A stretch of DNA of 39,982 nucleotides, taken from CAYQLT01 sp964418425. GTDB lineage: Bacteria; Bacillota; Limnochordia; Limnochordales; Geochordaceae. This document shows positions 32,321 through 39,742 of the stretch, piece by piece. Location: the NCBI GenBank assembly GCA_964418425.1, contig CAYQLT010000023.1, positions 1-39,982 on the forward strand, in the 5' to 3' direction. A model generated the notes under the pieces. It saw only the letters and a list, made by a program, of their open reading frames with translations. It did no database searches and was not told where the DNA came from. How positions within the stretch are numbered: position 1 is the stretch's first letter; every line of letters begins with the position of its first letter. A program made the position numbers and the translations under genes.

Positions 32321-33068
32321 AGCGCCCGTCCCGGGCCGGAGGTTCCGAAGCCGCCGCCCGGCGGGGTACCCAGTCTGCCTCCCGCCCGACGGGCACGGGT
32401 TCGGGTACGATGAGCGGCGCCTGGGTGCGGGCCCTCAGTTCGTCCAGCGAGACGCCCGGCGCCAGCTCCACCACCCGCAGCGCGGCCTCCTGCGACCCCG
32501 AGCGCTCGGGGGCCAGCACCGCAAGCTCCGTCACCACCAGATCCGCAGGCCGGTCCCCGGTCAGCGGCAGGGTGCAGCGCTCCACCAGCTTGGGCCGTCC
32601 GTCGGGGGTGGTGTGGGTCATGGCCACGATGACCCGGCGCGCCCCCACCAGGAGATCCATGGCCCCCCCAACCCCCAGCACGGGCTGGTCAGGCGCCATC
32701 CAGTTGGCCACCCTCCCGTGGCGGTCCACCTGGAGCGCGCCCAGCACGGCTACGTGCACGTGCCCGCCCCGGATCATGGCGAAGGATGCGGCGCTGTCGA
32801 AAAACGCCGCCCCCGGGAGCTGGGTGACCGGCTGCTTGCCGGCGTTCACCAGCCACGGATCTATCTCGTCACGCGGCGGGGAGGGGCCCACACCCAGAAG
32901 GCCGTTCTCGGTGTGCAGGAAGATGCCGTGCTGGGGCGTGATGAACTCCGCCACCAGGGTCGGAATGCCGATCCCCAAATTGACCACATCCCCGGGTCGC
33001 AGCTCCCGGCTCACCCGGTACGCGATGGCGATGCGCAGCGACTCGGTACCACCCGCAAGCGGGCTCAT
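32319..33068 (-). CDS. CoA transferase subunit B (3-oxoacid/acetate type)
   Basis: The 249-residue beta subunit of a family I CoA transferase contains the catalytic-glutamate motif HTENGLLGVGPSP (Glu near residue 52), preceded by VNLGIGIPTLVAEFI, and GVGGAMDLLVGARR further on. These enzymes move CoA between carboxylic acids through a glutamyl-CoA intermediate. The ATG at 33068 overlaps the alpha-subunit stop (ATGA), so the pair is translationally coupled. The C-terminal 30 residues (PEPVPVGREADWVPRR...) are more variable and end at the junction with the P5C dehydrogenase remnant, so its tail may have been altered. Confidence 0.93.
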   Translation of the reverse strand: MSPLAGGTESLRIAIAYRVSRELRPGDVVNLGIGIPTLVAEFITPQHGIFLHTENGLLGVGPSPPRDEIDPWLVNAGKQPVTQLPGAAFFDSAASFAMIRGGHVHVAVLGALQVDRHGRVANWMAPDQPVLGVGGAMDLLVGARRVIVAMTHTTPDGRPKLVERCTLPLTGDRPADLVVTELAVLAPERSGSQEAALRVVELAPGVSLDELRARTQAPLIVPEPVPVGREADWVPRRAAASEPPARDGR

Positions 33069-33754
33069 CGCTCGCTCCCCCGCTCCGGCCTGCCCGAGAA
33101 GGGATACCGGCTGATGACCAGGGCATCCACGTAGAGGTGCGGCGTCACCACCGCCTCGGGGTCGATGGCGTCCACCTCCACCACCTCGTCCACCTCGGCC
33201 ACCACGTAATCGGCCGCCGTAGCCATCAGCGGGTTGAAGTTGCGGGCGGTCTTGTAGTAAACGAGGTTGCCCAGGCGATCCGCCCGCAGGGCCCGCACCA
33301 GCGCGACGTCGGCCCGCAGCGCCTCGCAAAAGACGTACTCGCCGTCCTCGAAGCGGCGTCGCTCTCGTCCTTGCGCCAGCAGGGTTCCGGCGCCGGCGCG
33401 CACGTAAAACCCCCGAATGCCGGCGCCGCCAGCCCGGATGGCCTCGGCCAGGGTTCCCTGGGGAAGCAACTCCACCTCCAGGCGCCCCAGGCGGTAGGCT
33501 TCCACCACCTCCTGGTTGCTGGTGAAAAACGAGCCAATGGCCTTGCGGATCTGCCCGTTTCGCAGGAGAACCCCCAGGCCGCGCCCCGGTTCGCCCAAAT
33601 TGTTGCTGACGACCTCCAGGTCTCTCACCGGCATGCGGCTGAGCGCGTCCAAGAGCGTGAGCGGCGCCCCGACCAGGCCGAAGCCGCCCACCATCACCCG
33701 GGCACCGCTTCGGATGGGCGCCAGCGCCTGCTCCGCGCTCAAAACGGGCTTCAC
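33065..33754 (-). CDS. CoA transferase subunit A
   Basis: The 229-residue alpha subunit has the CoA-binding pattern GARVMVGGFGLVGAPLTLLDAL near the N-terminus (quoted in parts: VMVGGFGLVGAP) followed by VSNNLGEPGRGLG. The rest (GFYVRAGAGTLLAQG, YYKTARNFNPLMATAADYVVAE in parts) is typical of AtoD/ScoA proteins. The GTG start at 33754 lies four bases after GGAGG; longer frames to 33937 add non-family sequence. It forms a heterodimer with the overlapping downstream subunit. The acid substrate (acetoacetate, 3-oxoadipate or other) cannot be told apart from the sequence alone. Confidence 0.93.
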   Translation of the reverse strand: MKPVLSAEQALAPIRSGARVMVGGFGLVGAPLTLLDALSRMPVRDLEVVSNNLGEPGRGLGVLLRNGQIRKAIGSFFTSNQEVVEAYRLGRLEVELLPQGTLAEAIRAGGAGIRGFYVRAGAGTLLAQGRERRRFEDGEYVFCEALRADVALVRALRADRLGNLVYYKTARNFNPLMATAADYVVAEVDEVVEVDAIDPEAVVTPHLYVDALVISRYPFSGRPERGSER

Positions 33755-34154
33755 CGCGTCCTCCAGCCTCCTCGAACCTGCGAGCCGAGCCTTCGGCCAG
33801 CGCAGCCTCGTGAGAGCGTCTGGCAAGACAGGGGCGAGCGTTGCCGCATCCAGCGGCGGGTGGCGGGGAAAACAAGAAGACCCAGCGGCCCGCCTTTCCG
33901 GCTGCGCTCCGCCCGCGCAAGCCATCCAGGCCCTCACTGGGTCTCGGCGCCTTCTCTGCCTGCGGGTTTACCCCGCACGCAGCAAGCACCAAACCGTGCG
34001 GCCCCCGACGACGACGCTGCCCGGCGCAGGCGCCATCGCCTTCGACGCCCAGGGGGTTCGACGCAGCGCAGCCGATTCCTGCCGGGCGAGCCGGCGGGGC
34101 CGGTGGAAGTTCTGCAAACTCACCCCAGGCCCGACCGGCGCCTCGGTGCGAGGG

Positions 34155-34517
34155 CTAGGCTCTGCCGGCGCTGCGCTGCGAACGCTCCTGGTAGCGCTGG
34201 ACCGCCGCCCGCAGGGCGACGATGATCGCCTGCTGCGACGGGGCGAAGTAGTGGCTGCATATGCGCTCGACTAGGGGGTCCAGACCCTGGCGCAGGCTGT
34301 AGCCCACCAGCAGGCGCCGCAGGTAGCGGCGCGCCAGATCGGTTATAAACGTAAACTCCGCGTCAACGATGGTATCCGTTTGCGGATCGATTTCCAGGAC
34401 GATGCCAGCGTAGCGGTACACTTCCTGCATGGCGGTGCCCAGCGGAGCTTTCGCGTAGCCCGTCACCAGGACCGTCGCAGGAACGTCCTCGGCGGGAGTG
34501 CGCGGCCGGGCGCCCAT
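34155..34517 (-). CDS. DUF3870 domain protein
   Basis: The 120-residue protein matches my memory of DUF3870: VLVTGYAKAPLGTAMQEVY, then IDPQTDTIVDAEFTFITDLARRYLRRLL (in parts) and a C-terminal AIIVALRAAVQRYQE. Members are small, found mostly in Bacillota, often near amino-acid or organic-acid catabolic genes, and of unknown function. The ATG at 34517 follows AAGGAGG at good spacing. It lies upstream of the CoA transferase genes on the same strand, but 400 bp away. No cofactor motif is seen. Confidence 0.7.
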   Translation of the reverse strand: MGARPRTPAEDVPATVLVTGYAKAPLGTAMQEVYRYAGIVLEIDPQTDTIVDAEFTFITDLARRYLRRLLVGYSLRQGLDPLVERICSHYFAPSQQAIIVALRAAVQRYQERSQRSAGRA

Positions 34518-34680
34518 TTCCCCATCCTCCTTCGGCGATAACCTGGCGCTCCGGTAGAGCCTGGCCGTCCGGTCGGCCGCGCCAGAATTCGAAGTGCCCG
34601 GCCCCGCCCCTGCCGCCCGGGCCCCCGGCCGAGGGCCTGCGCGCCGGCACCCCACAGGCGGCACCCTCCGCCCGGGACTC

Positions 34681-34855
34681 CTAAAGGGTGAGCGGGTTCA
34701 CGCGGGCAAACCAGTCCTCCGGTTCAAACAGCGCCAGCTCCCGGCCGATTCCCAGCCTGCGGGCGCGCAGCAGAATCTCGGTTGCCAGAGCCACATCTTC
34801 CACCGCAAGCCCGATGGCGTTGAAGAATATGCCCTCGTTTGGCCGCTCGCGGCCG
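34681..34855 (-). pseudogene. C-terminal remnant of an ornithine cyclodeaminase/mu-crystallin gene
   Basis: The last 57 codons of a minus-strand frame read RPNEGIFFNAIGLAVEDVAL, then ATEILLRARRLGIG and a normal stop. This is the conserved C-terminal helix region of the ornithine cyclodeaminase/mu-crystallin family (usual phrase xxFxxxGLAVEDVAxA). Upstream the frame breaks and the preceding sequence (TLQRDPAPAVLGDQAAA) lies in another frame with only faint similarity. The NAD-binding body is gone. Confidence 0.7.
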
Positions 34856-35037
34856 CCTGGTCGCCCAGCACCGCCGGCGCCGGATCCCTCTGCAGCGTGG
34901 GCACCGGGAGAAACATCACGGTCACCACCGCCAGAGTCGAAGCGCGAGTGCGCCGGCCAGCACGGACGCTAAGGTGTGAAGAGCTGCGTGTCTTCCAGGC
35001 TTCTAGCGCATGCAGCTATCCCGTCACACGCGACCAT

Positions 35038-35331
35038 CTATGGCGCACCGTACAGGAGCCGTACAAACTCCTGACGGCTGATTCCCATCTGGTGCAACAT
35101 TGCCCTGAATACCTTCTCCTCGAAATCCTTTACACCTTGCTGCACCGGAACAGGATGGCATCCGGCCTTGACCCAGACCAGATGCCCGCTCGCGGCCCTC
35201 TGGCGTCGCGGCTTCGGAGCATACCCGAGGCGCCGCAGGACGGTCTCAACCTCGCGGGTGCCAACAGTGCCGAGCTTTTGGGGCACACCCTTAGGCGTGG
35301 ATGGGGGAGGCTGCTGCTTCTCCGCTGTCAT
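35038..35331 (-). CDS. hicA: HicA-like mRNA interferase toxin
   Basis: The 97-residue product resembles HicA, a dsRBD-fold ribonuclease toxin that cuts mRNA during translation. The family pattern is seen in REVETVLRRLGYAPKPRRQ, the catalytic histidine H50 in ASGHLVWVK, and the C-terminal FRAMLHQMGISRQEFVRLL. It is somewhat longer than usual (60-80 residues) because of an N-terminal extension (MTAEKQQPPPSTPKG). Its start overlaps the end of hicB by 41 bp. The gene order here is antitoxin first. Confidence 0.82.
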   Translation of the reverse strand: MTAEKQQPPPSTPKGVPQKLGTVGTREVETVLRRLGYAPKPRRQRAASGHLVWVKAGCHPVPVQQGVKDFEEKVFRAMLHQMGISRQEFVRLLYGAP

Positions 35332-35626
35332 GCTCGCCGATGACTAGATGACCGGCCCATCGCTCGGGCAAGTGGTGGGCAGTTGCCGGTCGCGGGGGCT
35401 GGATCGGCAGACCTGCGCGAAGTTCTTCGGGAACCGGGTGCCACATCTGCTCGACGGTCATCCCCTGCTCTTGACAGGTTTCCAGGTAAAGGGTGATGGC
35501 CTCCAGTATGTTCTTCCTGGCTTCATCCAAGCTGGCGCCCTGCGAAGCGACGCCCAGCTCGAGGCAGACTGCCGAGTATGCCTGTTCACCGCGTTCGATC
35601 ACGACGGTCACCCCGATGGCGCCCAT
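35291..35626 (-). CDS. hicB: HicB-like antitoxin
   Basis: The 111-residue protein is HicB-like: a partial RNase H-fold domain (VTVVIERGEQAYSAVCLEL, ASQGASLDEARKNILEAITLYLE in parts) that binds and blocks HicA. The C-terminal part (after about residue 75) is Pro-rich and lacks an evident DNA-binding helix, so autorepression is not obvious. The ATG 35626 follows GAGGGGAGG; an in-frame ATG at 35746 would add 40 unrelated residues. A CATAAT box on the minus strand (35681-35686) may be part of its promoter. Confidence 0.85.
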   Translation of the reverse strand: MGAIGVTVVIERGEQAYSAVCLELGVASQGASLDEARKNILEAITLYLETCQEQGMTVEQMWHPVPEELRAGLPIQPPRPATAHHLPERWAGHLVIGEHDSGEAAASPIHA

Positions 35627-35825
35627 CGTGGCTGGCTGGCCTCCCCTCTCCAAGCCGAATCTCTGCCCGTGCGCACCCCCATTATGCACCCGAAGCCTGA
35701 GGACCAGAAGGGGCGAAGCGTTGTTCGCCTCGGTGGCTTCATGCAAAGACGGTAGTTCTGGCGCCCTGCTCAGCCAAGCCCTTCTGGGAGACCCCGTTGC
35801 CCGAAAGATCGTGCAATCCTACCGA

Positions 35826-35853
35826 GAGCAGGGGGATCCTCTTCCCCCTGCTC
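35826..35853. terminator. Perfect 11-bp stem hairpin
   Basis: GAGCAGGGGGA and TCCCCCTGCTC flank a six-base loop (TCCTCT). The stem is perfect and GC-rich, the strongest small hairpin I found in the window. No T run follows on either strand. It lies about 200 bp upstream of hicB and 50 bp before the permease scar, so it may be the terminator of a lost gene or a boundary between the two regions. Confidence 0.45.
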
Positions 35854-35902
35854 TTCACGAGATTTCCTTGCCGGCACCGCACGGCCGTGCCGCACCCTCC
35901 CA

Positions 35903-36116
35903 GAAAGCTTCCCGATCTACCTGGGTCGGCAGGCGTTCTCGGGCCCGGGCCACTACCTGACGTTCCTGCGAAGCCCTGACTTCTGGGCCAGGGTGGGGCG
36001 CGGCGTCACCCAGCACCTACGGCGCCAAGACGGTTCCCGTGGCCATCTCGGAGTTCACCGGGCGCTACGTGGTCGACTACCCCGCCATGACCGCGGCGGG
36101 CGCGCTGAAGGAGTAA
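35903..36116 (+). pseudogene. Deletion scar of two sugar ABC permease genes (MalF/MalG-like)
   Basis: At 35903-36001 one frame reads IYLGRQAFSGPGHYLTFLRS and then PDFWARVGRGV, matching the segment after the first helix of MalF-type permeases (xxFVGLxNYxxLLxSPxFWxxxxNT). At 36012-36116 another frame reads TVPVAISEFTGRYVVDYPAM and then TAAGALKE-stop, matching the end region of MalG-type permeases. The two pieces are joined within about 10 bp, so everything between was lost. The transport operon is therefore non-functional here. Confidence 0.65.
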
Positions 36117-36118
36117 CT

Positions 36119-36137
36119 GCGCTCGTCCGACGAGCGC
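36119..36137. terminator. Short palindrome after the fused dehydrogenase gene
   Basis: GCGCTCGTC and GACGAGCGC form a 9-bp inverted repeat with a one-base centre (effectively a 7-bp stem with a 5-nt loop), about 40 bp beyond the stop codon of the minus-strand gene that ends at 36176. No T run is present. It is a candidate terminator with limited support. Confidence 0.35.
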
Positions 36138-36175
36138 GGCGGGGTCGAACGCATGGCGGCGGGCTGCGAACGGGC

Positions 36176-38254
36176 TTATCGAAGCTCTTCCGGAGCCCGG
36201 GCCGCTTCGTAGATGGCCCGCACCAGCTGAAGCGCTTTGCGCCCCTCCCGCCCGTCCACCTGTGGGCGACGTCCGGTGCGCACGGAGTCGATGAAGTCTG
36301 CGATCTGTGCCCGATGCCACCGGATGTCCGAGATGGCCGGATCCTGGAAGGTGCGGTCCGAGGCTCCGGATTCGAGTTCATCGAGCCGCCCCTTCTCGTG
36401 CGGCGTCAGGTCGTCCAGGTGGACCTCCACGATCCGGTCGTCCACGATCACCACGCTCCCCCGCTCCCCATGGAGTTCCAGGCGGCGGGGAAAGCCGCGA
36501 TGCAGCGACGTGGCGGCCTCAATGACACCCAGCGCCCCCGACGCGAAGCGGATGGCTGCAACGAGCGTGTCCTCGGCCTCCATGCGCCGCGCTCGCCTGG
36601 CGGCAAACGCACGTACCTCGGCCACCTCGCCCATGTACCATCGCAGCAGGTCGACCATGTGGATGGCCTGGTTGATGAGCGCGCCTCCCCCGTCCAGCGC
36701 CCATGTCCCTTTCCATTTTCCGGTGTCGTAGTACGACTGGGGGCGGTGCCACTTGACGGTCGCGCTGCCCATCACCATCCTGCCCAGCCGGTTCTGCTGC
36801 ATCCATTCGTGCACGAAGCGGTAGACCGGCATGAACCGGGACTGAAAGATCACCCCCAGCTGCACCCCGGCCCTCTCGCAGGCCTCGACCATCGCATCCG
36901 CACGCTCCAGCGTCACCTCGATGGGCTTCTCGACCAGCACGTGCTTGCCGGCCCCAGCAGCCGCCACGGCGGCCTCGAGGCGGGCGCCGCTGGGCGTGCA
37001 TAGATCCACGGCCACAACCTCGGGGTCGTCCAGCAGTTCCTCCAGGCTTTGATAAAGACGGCACCCGAACCGCTGAGCAAAGGAACCGGCTCCGGACCCG
37101 CCCCAGACTCCCACCAAGCGGGCCTCCGGGAGACTCTGGATGGCTCGGGCGTGGGTGGCGGCGATGGCCCCGGACCCAATCAAGGCGATCCCCACAGGAT
37201 CCGGCCTCGCCTCGCCCGGCGTCGCGGTCGCACAGGCGCTCCTCACAGGGGTGCCACCAGGGTTTGCGGGCGCAGCGCTGGCCGTGGCATGGGTACCGCC
37301 GGCGTCGGCAGGCTCAGCCCCGGAATGCAACGCCTCAAGCCAGCGGCGGACGACACGCACGCTTCGCGCGCAGCCCTCCGGCTCCCCGTGGCCCACGATG
37401 AGGTGCGGCTCGAGGCTGAGATACCCCCGAAACCCACCAGCATGCCAGTGCCGAAGCTGAGCCGCATACTGCAGCCGGCCCTCCCCCAGCGTCACGAAGC
37501 GATGACCACCTTTCTGTCCGGGCTCCGAGGAGACATCCTTGAGGTGGATGTAACCGACCCACGGGCGCAGGCGGTCGAAGCCCGCCATCAGCTCCGTCTC
37601 GCCCGCGCACCACGCGTTCCCGGGATCCCATAATGCCCGATACGGCCCCGCTGCGTCCCCGCTGGCGGGGGCATCCTGCGGGGCGGATCTCGCGCCTGCC
37701 CCCGGCTGGAGTCCCGCCATCAGCCGGGCCAGCTCACCGGAGGTTCGTACAAAGGTGCTCGGTTCGTTTTCCACGCACAGGTGCACCCCGACATCAGCGA
37801 CCAGCGAGGCGAAGATCGCCCCCGCCTGCCGCAGCCGGTTCACCACCTCGTCGAACACTTCCTCGAAAGACCGGCCGTCGGCATAGAAAGCAAAGCAGCG
37901 GATCCACTTTGCGCCCAGGATGCCTGCAGCCTTGAGCGTGCGCTCCATGAGGGCCATCTGGTCGTCCCATGACTCGGCCCGAGAGCGAAAGGGATCGTGA
38001 GCGATTTCCGGCCGCACCGCCCCTGCGGCAGGGTTCAGGAAGCACTTGAACAGGGGTGAGGCGATCGCTTCAACCGTGACGCCCGCCCGGTTCAGCTGTT
38101 CTCGAAGCGCGTGCAGCTGGGTTTCGGGGAGCTCCACGACGTTCACGTTCTCAATCAGCCGAAGCTCCACGAACCGCAACTCGTTCTCCCGCAGGAAGGC
38201 GAGCACGCTCCCGAAGTCGGTGCTCACCTCGTCGCTGACGATGCCCAAGTACAC
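36176..38254 (-). CDS. Fused sugar isomerase/epimerase (AP2 family) and Gfo/Idh/MocA dehydrogenase
   Basis: The 692-residue protein joins two enzymes. Residues about 1-305 form a TIM-barrel sugar phosphate isomerase/epimerase of the AP-endonuclease-2/IolE-IolI kind: FVELRLIENVNVVELP, HLCVENEPSTF, ALWDPGNAWCAGE and VGYIHLKDVS carry the metal-site Glu, Asp and His. An Ala/Pro-rich linker follows (about 310-355). Residues about 356-690 are an NAD(P)-dependent Gfo/Idh/MocA dehydrogenase: IALIGSGAIAATHARAI, HVLVEKPIEVTLE, GGGALINQAIHMVDLLRW. The GTG start follows GAGGGTGG. The pair would act in sequence on a sugar or cyclitol. It follows a ceramidase-like gene by 16 bp. Confidence 0.92.
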   Translation of the reverse strand: MYLGIVSDEVSTDFGSVLAFLRENELRFVELRLIENVNVVELPETQLHALREQLNRAGVTVEAIASPLFKCFLNPAAGAVRPEIAHDPFRSRAESWDDQMALMERTLKAAGILGAKWIRCFAFYADGRSFEEVFDEVVNRLRQAGAIFASLVADVGVHLCVENEPSTFVRTSGELARLMAGLQPGAGARSAPQDAPASGDAAGPYRALWDPGNAWCAGETELMAGFDRLRPWVGYIHLKDVSSEPGQKGGHRFVTLGEGRLQYAAQLRHWHAGGFRGYLSLEPHLIVGHGEPEGCARSVRVVRRWLEALHSGAEPADAGGTHATASAAPANPGGTPVRSACATATPGEARPDPVGIALIGSGAIAATHARAIQSLPEARLVGVWGGSGAGSFAQRFGCRLYQSLEELLDDPEVVAVDLCTPSGARLEAAVAAAGAGKHVLVEKPIEVTLERADAMVEACERAGVQLGVIFQSRFMPVYRFVHEWMQQNRLGRMVMGSATVKWHRPQSYYDTGKWKGTWALDGGGALINQAIHMVDLLRWYMGEVAEVRAFAARRARRMEAEDTLVAAIRFASGALGVIEAATSLHRGFPRRLELHGERGSVVIVDDRIVEVHLDDLTPHEKGRLDELESGASDRTFQDPAISDIRWHRAQIADFIDSVRTGRRPQVDGREGRKALQLVRAIYEAARAPEELR

Positions 38255-38270
38255 GCCGCACCACCCTCTG

Positions 38271-39674
38271 TCAGATTACCCTGCGTGCCAGCGACAGCGC
38301 CGCCTTCACCAGCTTCTCTCCCGCGTCCCCGCCAAACGGCGTCGCCACTGCCTCATACCCGCCCTGAGCGAACGCCTCGGCGGTAGGCAGGTAGCCCACG
38401 TACTCGTTGGCATACCCCACCACCGTGACGGTGGGGAGGCACTCCCCCCGCCAGATACCTTGAGCGCCCTGCTTGAGGAGCAGGCCCAGTTCCACGAATA
38501 GCTCCCCGGGGATCATGAAAAACAGAGCCGACCCCACCCGCACCACCTGGAGCGCAACCCCCCATGTCGGCCCCGGATGGGCGTGGCGCAGCGCTCGATA
38601 GCTTTGCAGCACACGAACGTACATCCGCTCGATGCGCAGCCGTTTTCCTTCGGGGCCGCACGGGTCCACCCCAACAAGCGCCTGCGCCAGGGAGGTTTCG
38701 CGTTGCTCCAAGGCGGCCGCGTCCGGAAACTCACGAAACGCCAGCTCCACCAGCTCCGTGGCGGATTGGATATCGACGGGGCACGCCTGCTGCTCAGCGG
38801 GCGGCGGCTGCCCGGGCTGCGCCGGCCCGTTCGCCGCAAGCCGCCATCGCCCCCAGGGATCCGGGGCCGGCGCTCGCTCCACCGCCTCGATGATGGCCCC
38901 TGCGAGCCGCCGGCCGATGCGCTGAGCCCGTTCATAGGTCCTGTAAGGGATGAACTCGCCGATGGCGCTGTCTTCCGCCGTGTGTCCGGTGTTGACATCC
39001 CCGGCGGCTCCGCAGGTAAAGAGAACCGCCACATGGCCTCCGTAGACAGCCTGCAAAGTGGAACGGACATAGCCCGGGTAATCGGCTGTGTAGAGACGAT
39101 TGGATGGCCCCAGTACCACCGGGTGGCAGGTGACGTTACACACAAGCGCCTCGGGAGCCCCATCGCCTGCGTTCTCCACCACCAGGATCGTCACGTCGTC
39201 GTCGGTCGGTCCTGCCGGCAGGCGGCGGTTGACTCCCACGCCCGGCACCCGGGTGACCAAACTTCGAACCCTGACGGGACGGAGGTCACGCAGGGCCGCG
39301 GTCACGGCGGCAGCCACCCGATCGGCGAGTACATCAAGCCACGGCCCGACATCCTCGGCAAGCCGCGGCCCCCCGTGGGTGTGGGTGGCAATCAGGGACC
39401 ACTCATCATCTCGCAGGTCGGTGCACGTGCGAAGACGTTGAACGAGGCGTTGTCGAACGGCGTTCGTGATCCATAAGACGTCCAGCACCACGAAGACGTG
39501 ACGCCGCGACGTGCCCTGCAAAGCAAGAACCGAAGCGAACAGGGGATCGTGAACTCCCTGCGACGGCTCGGTGCGGCTGGCGTATCCCTCCATGGGCAGA
39601 CCGACCGGCGGCGTGATGTCCACCTGAACCGCCCCGGCGAGCAGACTGTGTGACCCATGGCCCACCGGACTCAC
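38271..39674 (-). CDS. Neutral/alkaline non-lysosomal ceramidase-like protein
   Basis: The 467-residue protein resembles the N-terminal domain of neutral ceramidases: GAVQVDITPPVGLPMEGYA at the start, LVVLDV-type strand (VFVVLDVLWITN), ATHTHGGPRL as the zinc-site region, VTCHPVVLGPSN and LFTCGAAGDVNTG. Many bacterial genes with this domain occur in sugar-catabolism operons where ceramide is an unlikely substrate, so the real substrate may be another amide or ester. No clear signal peptide is seen. The GTG start follows GGAGAGGACGGG. It lies between the ABC permease gene and the fused isomerase-dehydrogenase gene, all on the minus strand. Confidence 0.85.
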   Translation of the reverse strand: MSPVGHGSHSLLAGAVQVDITPPVGLPMEGYASRTEPSQGVHDPLFASVLALQGTSRRHVFVVLDVLWITNAVRQRLVQRLRTCTDLRDDEWSLIATHTHGGPRLAEDVGPWLDVLADRVAAAVTAALRDLRPVRVRSLVTRVPGVGVNRRLPAGPTDDDVTILVVENAGDGAPEALVCNVTCHPVVLGPSNRLYTADYPGYVRSTLQAVYGGHVAVLFTCGAAGDVNTGHTAEDSAIGEFIPYRTYERAQRIGRRLAGAIIEAVERAPAPDPWGRWRLAANGPAQPGQPPPAEQQACPVDIQSATELVELAFREFPDAAALEQRETSLAQALVGVDPCGPEGKRLRIERMYVRVLQSYRALRHAHPGPTWGVALQVVRVGSALFFMIPGELFVELGLLLKQGAQGIWRGECLPTVTVVGYANEYVGYLPTAEAFAQGGYEAVATPFGGDAGEKLVKAALSLARRVI

Positions 39675-39742
39675 CCCGTCCTCTCCACCGGCTCAAGCAG
39701 CTTCTCTCCAGAAACGACCGATGGAAGTGCGGCGGCGACTCC

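Noticed and set aside
35348..35755. A 135-codon plus-strand frame across hicBA
   Set aside because: It is the antisense of HicB, whose family pattern is clear on the minus strand.
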